DNA from: Saccharopolyspora dendranthemae
GTDB taxonomy: Bacteria; Actinomycetota; Actinomycetes; Mycobacteriales; Pseudonocardiaceae
Assembly: GCF_007829955.1 (NCBI RefSeq)
Contig: NZ_VIWX01000003.1
Span: 372,001-436,000, forward strand
Direction: 5' to 3'
Length of the DNA: 64,000 nucleotides
Below the pieces are notes generated by a model. The model worked only from the letters and a program-made list of their open reading frames with translations. It ran no database searches and was not told the origin of the DNA. Within the stretch, counting starts at the first letter, position 1. Each line of letters opens with the position of its first letter. Below are positions 42,482 through 50,782 of the stretch, in pieces. The translations under genes and the position numbers were made by a program.

Positions 42482-43813
42482 ATGCCGACCGCACTCCGCC
42501 TGCACGCACCGATGGCCCTGCCCTGCGACCCGGCCTGCTCGGTCATCCGGGACGCCGTGGTGGACGTCGACGACACCGGCCGCATCAGCTACTGCGGCCC
42601 CAGACCGGGCGCGCCGGAACGGCCGAACGACGTCGTCGTCCGGGAGTGCGTCGGGATCCTGCTGCCCGGTCTGATCAACGCGCACGCCCACAGCCCGATG
42701 ACGCTGCTGCGCGGGATGGGAGCGGACCTCCCGCTGCTGCGCTGGCTCAACGAGGTGATCTTCCCGGCCGAGGCCAGGCTCCGGCCGTCCGACGTGCGGG
42801 CCGGGATGGAGCTGGGCTGCGTGGAGATGCTGCGCGCCGGCATCACGACCAGCGCCGAGATGTACTTCATCGCCGAATCCATGGTCGAGGCGACGCTGGC
42901 GGTGGGGTCCCGCGCGGTTCTGGCCTCCGCCGTGATCGACACCCCGGCGCTGGAAGCGCTCGGCGGCTGGCGCGGCGCCGTCGAGGCCATCGACCGCTGG
43001 ATCGACGCCGACGGCCTGCGCTTCGGTCCCGGCGAGCGCATCGAGCTCGCCTACGGCCCGCACTCGGCCTACCTGCTGCCCACCGAGGCCCTGCAGACCA
43101 TCGGCGAGTCGGCGCAGCAGCGCAACGCCCTCGTGCACACCCACGTCGCCGAGACCCGCACCGAGGACGCCGTTCAACGCGAGGAGCACGGCTCGGTCCC
43201 GGCACTGCTGGACAAGCTCGGCGTGCTGGACGGACGGGTCACGGCGGCGCACGGCGTGCACCTCAGCGACGAGGACATCGCGCTCTTCGCGAGTCGCGGC
43301 GTCGGCGTGGCGCACTGCCCGGGATCCAACGCCAAGCTCGCCTCCGGCACCGCGCGACTGGTCGAGCTGCTCAACGCCGGAGTCCCGGTGGGGCTGGGCA
43401 CCGACGGCCCGTCCAGCAACGACGACCTCGACCTGTGGGAAGAGGTGCAGCTCGCGGGCCTGCTCGCGCGCACCGTGACCGGTGACGCGACCGCGCTGAG
43501 CGCCCGGGCGGCGCTGCTGGCCGCGACCCGAGGTGGGGCGGAGGCGCTGCACAGGGACGACATCGGTGCCCTGGAACCGGGCCGGTGGGCGGACATCGTG
43601 CACCTCGACGTCGACAACCCCGCGTTCGCAACGGGTCTCGACGCGCCGGACGAGCAGGTGCTGTCCAACGTGGTGTGGGCGGCGGGCTCTCGCAGCGTGC
43701 GGGACGCGTGGGTGGCCGGCGAGGAGGTCCTCAACGACCGGGAACCCACCCGCGTGGACCGGCGCACGGTGCAGGCCGCAGCCCGCACCGCAGCCCAACA
43801 CGTCCGGGGGTAG
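42482..43813 (+). CDS. Amidohydrolase of the SAH/MTA deaminase (TrzA/AtzA) family
   Basis: This is a 443-residue metal-dependent amidohydrolase. The metal ligands are at NAHAHSP, HTHVAET, AHGVHLS and GTDGPSSNDD, in the order of MtaD and SsnA/AtzA-like deaminases. Members deaminate 5-methylthioadenosine, S-adenosylhomocysteine or related purines. ATG 42482 is chosen because the beta-sandwich start follows at once; ten upstream codons are also open. It is possibly cotranscribed with the DinB gene 70 nt before. Repeat B5 starts 18 nt after its stop. Confidence 0.85.
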   Translation: MPTALRLHAPMALPCDPACSVIRDAVVDVDDTGRISYCGPRPGAPERPNDVVVRECVGILLPGLINAHAHSPMTLLRGMGADLPLLRWLNEVIFPAEARLRPSDVRAGMELGCVEMLRAGITTSAEMYFIAESMVEATLAVGSRAVLASAVIDTPALEALGGWRGAVEAIDRWIDADGLRFGPGERIELAYGPHSAYLLPTEALQTIGESAQQRNALVHTHVAETRTEDAVQREEHGSVPALLDKLGVLDGRVTAAHGVHLSDEDIALFASRGVGVAHCPGSNAKLASGTARLVELLNAGVPVGLGTDGPSSNDDLDLWEEVQLAGLLARTVTGDATALSARAALLAATRGGAEALHRDDIGALEPGRWADIVHLDVDNPAFATGLDAPDEQVLSNVVWAAGSRSVRDAWVAGEEVLNDREPTRVDRRTVQAAARTAAQHVRG

Positions 43814-43830
43814 GTCAGTTTCGGGGCTGG

Positions 43831-44002
43831 TTTGCGTGGCGGTGCGGGTGGCGGAACCTGACACGTCTTCTGGCCTCCGTGCGCCACTCCTGATGTATGC
43901 CAATACACGGCGTCGCGGCGTACTCAGCCAGAAGACGTGTCAGAACCCGCGGCGGTGCCGGCTGAGTCCCACACCTGAAACGGCGGCTACCGCCGCGTTC
44001 AA
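43831..44002 (+). repeat. Repeat family B, copy B5 (best-preserved)
   Basis: The long arms CTGACACGTCTTCTGG and CCAGAAGACGTGTCAG pair at all 16 positions. Outside them GCGGGT pairs with ACCCGC across an asymmetric loop (GGCGGAAC opposite A). The inner region is type 2, and the terminal hairpin is GGCGG-CTA-CCGCC, then GTTCAAC. It starts 18 nt after the amidohydrolase stop, before a bidirectional terminator. Confidence 0.85.
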
Positions 44003-44018
44003 CGGTTCCTGGATGACG

Positions 44019-44047
44019 AGAGCCCCGGACCGTGGGTCCGGGGCTCT
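44019..44047. terminator. Bidirectional terminator between amidohydrolase and SDR genes
   Basis: A perfect 13-bp stem, AGAGCCCCGGACC with its complement, has a GTG loop and sits between convergent genes. Confidence 0.85.
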
Positions 44048-44061
44048 GTGAGTGCGGGAGA

Positions 44062-44754
44062 TCAGGCCGCTGCGGGGCGGACGATGATCTCCGTGAGGTG
44101 CGAGTCCGGGGTGGCGTGCACGGCCGAGATGATCGGCCGGGCGACGGACTCGGGGCGCAGGTAGCGGTCGGCGTCGAAGGCTCCGCCTTCCTGCTCGCGG
44201 ACGGTGCGCTGCATGTCCGTCGCGGTCCGGCCGGGGAACACCGAGGTCACGCGCACGCTGTTGGCGGCTTCCTCGGCCCGCAGGACGTCGGCGAACGCGC
44301 GCAGCGCGAACTTGCTGGCCGAGTAGGCACCCCAGTTCGGCTTGGGGTTCAGGCCGGAACCGGAGTTCACCAGCACCACGTGCCCCTTCGAGGCGCGCAG
44401 CTGCGGCAGCAGCAGGCGGGTGAGCTCGGTGACGGCGAAGAGGTTCACCTCGAAGGTGCGCCGCCAGGAATCGCCGGTGGCGTCGGCGATGGTGCCGAGC
44501 TCGACGAGTCCGGCGCAGTGCACCAGGACGTCGACGCGCTCGATGTCGGTCGTGGCGTCGGCCAGCGCGGACTGGTCGGTCAGTTCGACCGGCCACGCGC
44601 GGGCGGCACCGGGTAGTTCGTCGATGAGGGACTGGATGGCGTCGGTGTCGCGGCCGCCCAACAACAGGTCATGTGTGTCGGACAGCTCACGCGCGACCGC
44701 GGCCCCGATGCCTCGTGAGGCGCCGGTGACCAGGGCAATCGGGCGTTCGGGCAT
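44062..44754 (-). CDS. Short-chain dehydrogenase/reductase
   Basis: This 230-residue classical SDR has the cofactor loop TGASRGIGAAV, the structural HCAGL (for NNAG), SGSGLNPKP with the catalytic Ser region, and YSASKFAL with the catalytic Tyr and Lys. LLLGGRDTD after strand 2 suggests NADPH. ATG 44754 is preferred over the open frame 13 codons upstream. The substrate is unknown. It is divergent from an MFS gene, which it may serve. Confidence 0.85.
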   Translation of the reverse strand: MPERPIALVTGASRGIGAAVARELSDTHDLLLGGRDTDAIQSLIDELPGAARAWPVELTDQSALADATTDIERVDVLVHCAGLVELGTIADATGDSWRRTFEVNLFAVTELTRLLLPQLRASKGHVVLVNSGSGLNPKPNWGAYSASKFALRAFADVLRAEEAANSVRVTSVFPGRTATDMQRTVREQEGGAFDADRYLRPESVARPIISAVHATPDSHLTEIIVRPAAA

Positions 44755-44855
44755 GTCTTTAACGCTACAGGTGGCGCAATTCACCCAGGTCACCGGCCGT
44801 CCCCTCGCCCGGTCCGGTCTTGACCGGGTGGGTCGCGGGCGCGTATGCCCTTCCG

Positions 44856-46175
44856 GTGAGCAGCCCCAACGTCTCCGCTGAGATGCAGAACCGGATCCTG
44901 CGCAAGGTCGCGGTCCGGTTGATGCCCTTCCTGTGCCTCCTGTACTTCGTCAACTACCTGGACCGCGTGAACATCGGTTTCGCCGGGCCGAACGGGATGA
45001 ACGACGAACTGGGCATGACCGCAACGGTCTTCGGCTTCGCCTCGGGGATCTTCTTCCTCGGCTACCTGGTGCTGGAGGTGCCGAGCAACCTCGCCCTGCA
45101 CCGCTTCGGCGCCCGCAAGTGGCTGGCCCGGATCATGATCACCTGGGGGATCGTCGCCACCGTCATGGCGTTCGTGCCCAACGCGACGACGCTGGTGGCG
45201 CTGCGATTCCTGCTGGGCATCGCCGAAGCCGGGTTCTTCCCGGGCATCATCCTGTACCTGACGTACTGGTTCCCCGCCGTGCAGCGGGCGAAAGCGGTCG
45301 CGCTGTTCATGGCCGCCGTTCCCGTCTCCAGCGCCATCGGCGCGACGGTGTCCAGCGCGTTGATCAGCAGCGGTCACGGCCTCTTCGGCCTGTCCGGCTG
45401 GCGGTTCATGTTCCTGGTCGAAGGCGTGCCGGCGATGCTGCTGGCGGTGGTCACCTGGTTCTACCTGACCGACCGGCCGGAGCAGGCGACGTGGCTCAAG
45501 GCCGAGGAGCGCGAGTGGCTGTCCGGTCAGCTGGAAGCCGAGCGGGCCGAGACGGAGTCCGCGCACGCGTGGCCGCTGCGCAAGGCGTTGACGCACCCGC
45601 GGATCCTGGCGCTGGCGTTCGTCTACTTCGGCATCGCCTACGGGCTGTACGCGCTGGGCTTCTTCCTGCCCACGATCGTCAAGGGCTTCGAGCAGCAGTA
45701 CGGGACCGAGCTGTCGACGATGGAAACCGGTCTGGTCACGGCGGTTCCGTACGTGATCGGTGCGGTGACGATGGTGATCTGGGCGGCGCACGGCGACCGC
45801 ACCCGGGAGCGGGTGTGGCACGTGGCGCTGCCGATGCTGCTCGGCGGCGTGTCCATCCCGATCGCGCTCTACCTGGGCAACCCGTTCATGGCGATGGTGG
45901 CGGTGACGATCTGCGCGGTCGGCGTGTGCGCCGCGCTGCCGACGTTCTGGGCGCTGCCGAGCAACTTCCTCGCCGGCGCCGCGGCGGCGGGCGGCATCGC
46001 TCTGATCAACTCGCTGGGCAACATCAGCGGTTTCGCCGCCCCGTACATCACCGGAGCCCTGGCCGACGTCACCGGCTCGCAGCGCACCGGCCTCTGGGTC
46101 GTCGGCATCGTCATGGTCGCCGCAGCCCTCACGGTCATCGCCCTCCGAGCTGCCCCAGCGCAGCGCCAGGACTGA
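44856..46175 (+). CDS. MFS transporter, anion:cation symporter (ACS) family
   Basis: This transporter of about 439 residues has 12 helices. It carries the ACS hallmark at helix 1 (FLCLLYFVNYLDRVNIGFA) and GIAEAGFFPGIILYLTYWFP in helix 4. The family takes up organic acids such as tartrate, glucarate, phthalate or 4-hydroxyphenylacetate. The start is uncertain: GTG 44856 is given; ATG 44883 (MQNRILRKVAVRL) would also fit the family, and the frame opens at 44820. None has a strong ribosome site. Confidence 0.82.
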   Translation: MSSPNVSAEMQNRILRKVAVRLMPFLCLLYFVNYLDRVNIGFAGPNGMNDELGMTATVFGFASGIFFLGYLVLEVPSNLALHRFGARKWLARIMITWGIVATVMAFVPNATTLVALRFLLGIAEAGFFPGIILYLTYWFPAVQRAKAVALFMAAVPVSSAIGATVSSALISSGHGLFGLSGWRFMFLVEGVPAMLLAVVTWFYLTDRPEQATWLKAEEREWLSGQLEAERAETESAHAWPLRKALTHPRILALAFVYFGIAYGLYALGFFLPTIVKGFEQQYGTELSTMETGLVTAVPYVIGAVTMVIWAAHGDRTRERVWHVALPMLLGGVSIPIALYLGNPFMAMVAVTICAVGVCAALPTFWALPSNFLAGAAAAGGIALINSLGNISGFAAPYITGALADVTGSQRTGLWVVGIVMVAAALTVIALRAAPAQRQD

Positions 46176-46219
46176 CCTCCGCCCCCGTCTCCCCGGGTGC
46201 GGGGCCGAGAACGCAACGA

Positions 46220-46247
46220 GGGTCCCTGGCCGTGTGGCCGGGGACCC
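46220..46247. terminator. Bidirectional terminator between MFS and first phoX gene
   Basis: GGGTCCCTGGCC and GGCCGGGGACCC pair with one mismatch around GTGT, between convergent genes. Confidence 0.8.
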
Positions 46248-46266
46248 CCGCGCTCGCAAGGTGAGA

Positions 46267-48324
46267 TCAGCCGCGGCCGATCTCACCGCCGTCCTCACGC
46301 CAGATCGCCACGACCGACGGGCGCGGCTGCGAGGTGCCGCCGTCCGGCCAGTGCGATCCGGGGTTCTCCGCGCTGTGCCCGTCGATCTCGCCCGGGTGCT
46401 GCACCGACACGGTCACCAGCTTGTCGCGCACCACGGGCCCGCAGGTCTCGGCGCCCTTGGGCACGGTCAGGAACTGCTTCACGAAACCGCGCTCCGGCCC
46501 GTCGACCGGCACCGCGAACAGTCCGTCGTTGGAGTCCAGCTCGTTGCCGTCGGTGGAGATCCACAGGTTCCCGTGGCGGTCGAAGGCCACGTTGTCCGGG
46601 CACGAGATCGGGCTGACCTGGGTCTTGTCGAACCCGCCGAAGTAGGTGCCCGCGTCGTTCGGATCACCGCACACCAGCAGCAGCTTCCAGCCGAAGCGGG
46701 TGCCCGTGGTGTCGTCGTCGACCTCGAGCACGTGACCGTGCTTGTTGCCGACGCGCGGGTTCGCCTCGTCCGGAGCGGCGTTGCCCTCGCTGCCGCGGTT
46801 GGTGTTGTTGGTCAGCGCGCAGTAGACCTTGCCGTTGACCGGGTTGGGCTGGATGTCCTCGGGCCGGTCCATCTTCGTCGCGCCCACCGCGTCGGCGGCC
46901 AGCCGCGTGAAGACGTAGACCTCCTCGGCGGTGAAGCCCGGGACGAACGACTCCTTCCCGCTGGCCAGCGGGATCCACTCGCCGATGCCGTCGAACTCGC
47001 CGTCGGCGGGCAGCTTCCCGGTCCCGTCGATCTCGCTCGCCGGGCTGTTGCCGGTGAACTTCGCGACGTAGAGCGTGCCGTCGTCGAGCAGGGTCATGTT
47101 GTGCCTGCGCGCCAAAGCGCTGGTGCCCTGCTTGACCTTGCCGTGGGAGACGAACTTGTAGATGTAGTCGAAGCGCTCGTCGTCACCGGTGTAGGCCACC
47201 GCGCGGCCGTCGTCGGCGATCTGGATCGCCGCGCCCTCGTGCTTGAAGCGGCCGAGGCCGGTGTGCTTGACCGGGGTGGAGGACGGGTCGTGCGGGTCGA
47301 TCTCGACGATCCAGCCGAACCGGTTGACCTCGTTGGGCTCCTGCGCGATGTCCCAGCGCTTGTCGAAGCGCTCCCACTTGCGGGTGCTGGCCTTGCCTTC
47401 GATGCCGTAGCGGCCGAGGCGCTCCTTGGCGACCGGGTCGGTGATCGCGTCGGCGTTGGCGAAGTACTGGTTGAAGTTCTCCTCGCCGGACAGGATCGTG
47501 CCCCACGGCGTCAGGCTGCCCGCGCAGTTGTTCTGGGTGCCGAAGGCGGTCGTGCCGGTCGGGTCGACCGAGGTCTTCAGCAGGTCGCTGCCCGCGGCGG
47601 GCCCGCGCAGCTCGAACGGCGTGTTGAGGCTGATGCGCCGGTTGTAGCGGCTGGGCGCCGGGGTGAGGCTGCCGTCGTCCTGGCGCTTGACGAGCACCAC
47701 CGACAGACCGTGCGCGGCCCAGGCGATGCGGGCCTGCTCCTCGGTGGGGTTGTTCTCGTCGTAGCCGAGGAACATGTGCTCCTCGGTGGTGTACTCGTGG
47801 TTGCACACCAGCAGGTGCTCGGAACCGGTGCGGTCCAGCGCGATGAGCTCGGCGAAGTCGTTGTTGTAGCCGAACTGCTTCTCCTGCGCGGCCGCGCTCT
47901 GGTGGGCGAAGTCGAATTCGGGCGCGCCTTCGACGACCGGATCGCCCCAGCGGATCACCACGCCCTGCCGGTAGCCGTCGGCGATGACCACGGCGTCCTC
48001 GGTGTTGGGCGCGACGGGCGCGAAGTCGGTGCCGGGTACGGCGCCTCGGGCCGGCGCGGGCCCGGGTGCGGCAGCGGCGGTGCCGTTGAGCACGGCGGCG
48101 CCGCCGACGGTCAGCGCGAGCGCGCCGGTGGCCTTGAGCGCGCCTCGGCGGCTGAGCACGGACTCGACGATGTCACCGAAGTAGGCGTTGCCGGAGGTGT
48201 TCGGCGCCTCGTGCTGGCAGGCGTTGCCGCAGCGGTACTTGCAGGTGATCGAGGAACGGCCGGCGCTGTGGTGGGATGCGAGAGGGAGCGGGATGACCCG
48301 CCCGCTGTCCGGTCGGGAAGACAA
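46267..48324 (-). CDS. PhoX-family alkaline phosphatase, paralogue 1
   Basis: This 685-residue Tat-exported protein of the PhoX (DUF839) family has a long leader with TCKYRCGNACQ. The twin-arginine site is LSRRGALKATG, followed by a hydrophobic run ending in AAAAPG. The large beta-propeller carries PNTEDAVVIADGY, NHEYTTEEHMF, WGTILSGEENF and CPDNVAFDRHGNLWISTDG. PhoX enzymes use Ca and Fe to release phosphate from organic phosphates outside the cell. The start is TTG 48324 with GGAGGT 4 nt before; the paralogue shows the same spacing. An ATG at 48336 would place the ribosome site inside the gene. Confidence 0.87.
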   Translation of the reverse strand: MSSRPDSGRVIPLPLASHHSAGRSSITCKYRCGNACQHEAPNTSGNAYFGDIVESVLSRRGALKATGALALTVGGAAVLNGTAAAAPGPAPARGAVPGTDFAPVAPNTEDAVVIADGYRQGVVIRWGDPVVEGAPEFDFAHQSAAAQEKQFGYNNDFAELIALDRTGSEHLLVCNHEYTTEEHMFLGYDENNPTEEQARIAWAAHGLSVVLVKRQDDGSLTPAPSRYNRRISLNTPFELRGPAAGSDLLKTSVDPTGTTAFGTQNNCAGSLTPWGTILSGEENFNQYFANADAITDPVAKERLGRYGIEGKASTRKWERFDKRWDIAQEPNEVNRFGWIVEIDPHDPSSTPVKHTGLGRFKHEGAAIQIADDGRAVAYTGDDERFDYIYKFVSHGKVKQGTSALARRHNMTLLDDGTLYVAKFTGNSPASEIDGTGKLPADGEFDGIGEWIPLASGKESFVPGFTAEEVYVFTRLAADAVGATKMDRPEDIQPNPVNGKVYCALTNNTNRGSEGNAAPDEANPRVGNKHGHVLEVDDDTTGTRFGWKLLLVCGDPNDAGTYFGGFDKTQVSPISCPDNVAFDRHGNLWISTDGNELDSNDGLFAVPVDGPERGFVKQFLTVPKGAETCGPVVRDKLVTVSVQHPGEIDGHSAENPGSHWPDGGTSQPRPSVVAIWREDGGEIGRG

Positions 48325-48488
48325 GCGGACCTCCATGGGATTGGTCGGAACACTCGAACGCTAGTCAGATCGGGCGATGTCCCCGGTACATCCGGGTGAA
48401 CAAGAACCGAACAAGCAACGCAGAGTCGTCTACACCCCGCCGGGAGTCCGTGCTGCCAGCCCTCGGCGCGGGCACCCGCCGCACCAAG

Positions 48489-48558
48489 TCCCAGTTTTAG
48501 TCATAACTGAGCCATGATCATGTCCGAAATGTCGGCTCAGTTTGGACTAAAACTGGGA
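48489..48558. repeat. Repeat family A, copy A4 (70 bp)
   Basis: Same 70-bp layout and orientation as A3 with GAGCC/GGCTC inner arms and CATGATCATG in the centre. The left arm has two changes (AGTCATAAC). The preceding ACCCGCCGCACCAAG matches the left flank of A3. It lies in the 363-bp gap between the two phoX genes, which otherwise contains a terminator. Confidence 0.85.
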
Positions 48559-48619
48559 CCGGGTGACGTCCGGGTCCTCGTCACCAGCCGCTGAGTCACG
48601 GGGATTCGGGACGTCGAGA

Positions 48620-48657
48620 ACCGCGAGACCGGCACGTGGCCGTGCCGGTCTCGCGGT
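48620..48657 (-). terminator. Terminator after second phoX gene
   Basis: A perfect 17-bp stem, ACCGCGAGACCGGCACG with its complement, has a TGGC loop and lies 30 nt past the stop on the minus strand. Confidence 0.85.
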
Positions 48658-48687
48658 GCCGGGATGTCGTCGTGGTGGGCTCTGCGA

Positions 48688-50646
48688 TCAGCGCCAGACC
48701 GCGACCACCGAGGGGCGGGGTTGGGTGGTTCCTCCGTCGGGCCAGTGGCTGGCGGGGTTGTCGGCGTTGGCGCCGTCCAGCTCGCCCGGGTGTTGCGCGG
48801 ATACCAGGACCAGGTCGTCCTCGATCACCGGGCCGCAGGCCTCGGCGCCTCGGGGGACGCTCAGGAACTGCTTGACGTGCCCGCGTTCCGGACCTTCCAG
48901 CGGGACGGCGTAGAGGCCGTCGTTGAAGCCGAGCGCGGCGCTGGAGTCGGTGGTGATCCAGAGGTTGCCCTGGCTGTCGAAGGCGACGTTGTCCGGGCAG
49001 GTGATCGGGCTGACCTGCGACTTGTCGTACCCGCCGAAGTAGGTCGACGGGTCGGCGGGATCACCGCAGACCAGCAGCAGCCGCCAGCTGAACCGCACGC
49101 CTGCCGGGTCGTCGTCGAGCTCCAGGACCTGGCCGTGCTTGTTGGTGTTGCGCGGGTTCGGTTCGTCGGCGGGCGTTTCGCCTTCGGTGCCGCGATCGGA
49201 GTTGTTGGTCAGCGCCGCGTAGACGCGCCCGGTCGTGGGGTGCGGTTGCACGTCCTCGGGCCGGTCCATCTTGGTGGCGCCGGCCTCGTCGGCGGCCAGG
49301 CGGGCGAAGACGTAGACCTCTTCGGCGCTCATCCCCTCGACGAAGCTGGTGTCGTTGTGGGCCAGCGGGATCCACTCGCCGACGCCGTCGAACTCGCCGT
49401 CGGAGGGCAGTTTTCCGGTCCCGTCGATCTCGGTCGGGTTGTCACCGGTGAACTTCGCGACGAAGAGGGTCCCGGAGTCCAGCAGCGACATGTTGTGCCT
49501 GCGGGCGAGTCCGGTGCTGCCGGGCTTCATCTTCTCGTCGGAGACGAACCGGTACAGGTACTCGAACTTCTCGTCGTCGCCCATGTACGCCGCGACGCGG
49601 CCGTCGTCGAGGAGCCGGATGTTGGCGCCCTCGTGCTTGAAGCGGCCGAGCGCGGTGTGCTTGACCGGGGTGGAGGACGGATCGTGCGGGTCGACCTCGA
49701 CGATCCAGCCGAACCTGTTGGGCTCGTTGACCTGCTGGGCCAGGTCCCAGCGCGAGTCGAACCGCTCCCACTTGCGGTCGGTCGCACCACCGGAGACCCC
49801 GTAGCGCGCCAGGCGTTGCCGGGTGGCGGGATCGGTGACGCCGTCGGCGTGGGCGAAGTACTGGTGGAAGTTCTCCTCGCCGGACAGGATCGTGCCCCAC
49901 GGAGTGACACCGCCGGAGCAGTTGTTCATGGTGCCCAGCGACCGCGTTCCGGTGGCGTCCGCGGGGGTTTTCAGCAGGTCGCTCCCGGCAGCGGGTCCGC
50001 GCAGCTCGAACGGGGTGTTGAGGGTGATCCGCCGGTTCAGCGGGTCGATCACCGGTTTCCGGTCCTCCAGCACTACGACTGAAAGCCCGTGCGCGGCCCA
50101 GGAGATCTTCGCCTGCTGCTCGGTCGGGTTCTCCGGGTCGTAGCCGCGGAAGACGAACTCCTCGGTCACGTACTCGTGGTTGTTGACCATCAGCCTGCGC
50201 CCGTCGGGCAGCGGCAGCAGCGCGCAGAAGTCGTTGTTGTAGCCGAACTGGCGCTCCTGCGCTTCCGGGGTCTGGGCGTCGAAGTCGAATTCCGGGGCCC
50301 CGGGCAGGATCGGGTCGCCCCAGCGGATCACGATCTCCTGCTGGAACCCCTCCGGGATCACCACGGCGTCCTCGGTGTTGGGCTGGATCGGGACGAAGTC
50401 CAGACCCGGTGCGGCAGCGGCTTCGCGGGAGGCGAGCGCTGGGACGGCGAGCGCGGCGGAGGCCACCGCGCCGGCCTTCAGCAGGCCGCGGCGGCTGAGG
50501 ACCTGACCCAGGACCTGCCCGAAGTAGGCGTTGTCCGAGTTGTTCGGGGGATGTTCGGCGCATTGGTCACCGCACCGGTACCGGCAGGTAACGCGGGCAC
50601 GTCCGCCGGCGTTGAGCAGCGGCAGGAATCGACGTTCGGGAGACAC
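48688..50646 (-). CDS. PhoX-family alkaline phosphatase, paralogue 2
   Basis: This 652-residue paralogue of the next gene downstream shares the Cys-containing leader (TCRYRCGDQC), the Tat motif LSRRGLLKAGA and all propeller blocks (PNTEDAVVIPEGF, NHEYVTEEFVF, WGTILSGEENFHQYF, CPDNVAFDSQGNLWITTDS). GTG 50646 follows GGAGGT at 5 nt, so the longer open frame upstream is not used. Two tandem copies with separate terminators and a repeat between suggest an old duplication rather than an operon. Both act outside the cell in phosphate scavenging. Confidence 0.87.
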   Translation of the reverse strand: MSPERRFLPLLNAGGRARVTCRYRCGDQCAEHPPNNSDNAYFGQVLGQVLSRRGLLKAGAVASAALAVPALASREAAAAPGLDFVPIQPNTEDAVVIPEGFQQEIVIRWGDPILPGAPEFDFDAQTPEAQERQFGYNNDFCALLPLPDGRRLMVNNHEYVTEEFVFRGYDPENPTEQQAKISWAAHGLSVVVLEDRKPVIDPLNRRITLNTPFELRGPAAGSDLLKTPADATGTRSLGTMNNCSGGVTPWGTILSGEENFHQYFAHADGVTDPATRQRLARYGVSGGATDRKWERFDSRWDLAQQVNEPNRFGWIVEVDPHDPSSTPVKHTALGRFKHEGANIRLLDDGRVAAYMGDDEKFEYLYRFVSDEKMKPGSTGLARRHNMSLLDSGTLFVAKFTGDNPTEIDGTGKLPSDGEFDGVGEWIPLAHNDTSFVEGMSAEEVYVFARLAADEAGATKMDRPEDVQPHPTTGRVYAALTNNSDRGTEGETPADEPNPRNTNKHGQVLELDDDPAGVRFSWRLLLVCGDPADPSTYFGGYDKSQVSPITCPDNVAFDSQGNLWITTDSSAALGFNDGLYAVPLEGPERGHVKQFLSVPRGAEACGPVIEDDLVLVSAQHPGELDGANADNPASHWPDGGTTQPRPSVVAVWR

Positions 50647-50734
50647 GGGGACCTCCAGGCTGTTCGAGAACGGCTTGGAGCGTAAGCGAAAGTGACCAGC
50701 GCGCAACCTCTTGGCGAACAATGGGCGAACGCGA

Positions 50735-50771
50735 GGAGGGGCGTGCGGATTTCAGATCCGCACGCCCCTCC
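50735..50771. terminator. Terminator after the MFS gene at 50.8 kb
   Basis: A perfect 16-bp stem, GGAGGGGCGTGCGGAT with its complement around TTCAG, lies 12 nt beyond the MFS stop and upstream of the second phoX start. Confidence 0.85.
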
Positions 50772-50782
50772 GCTCCGTCCGA

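Noticed and set aside
43831..44002. Family B as integron attC sites
   Set aside because: attC sites also have variable but self-complementary arms, but the required GTTRRRY/RYYYAAC ends are absent, the elements do not flank a cassette array, and there is no integrase.
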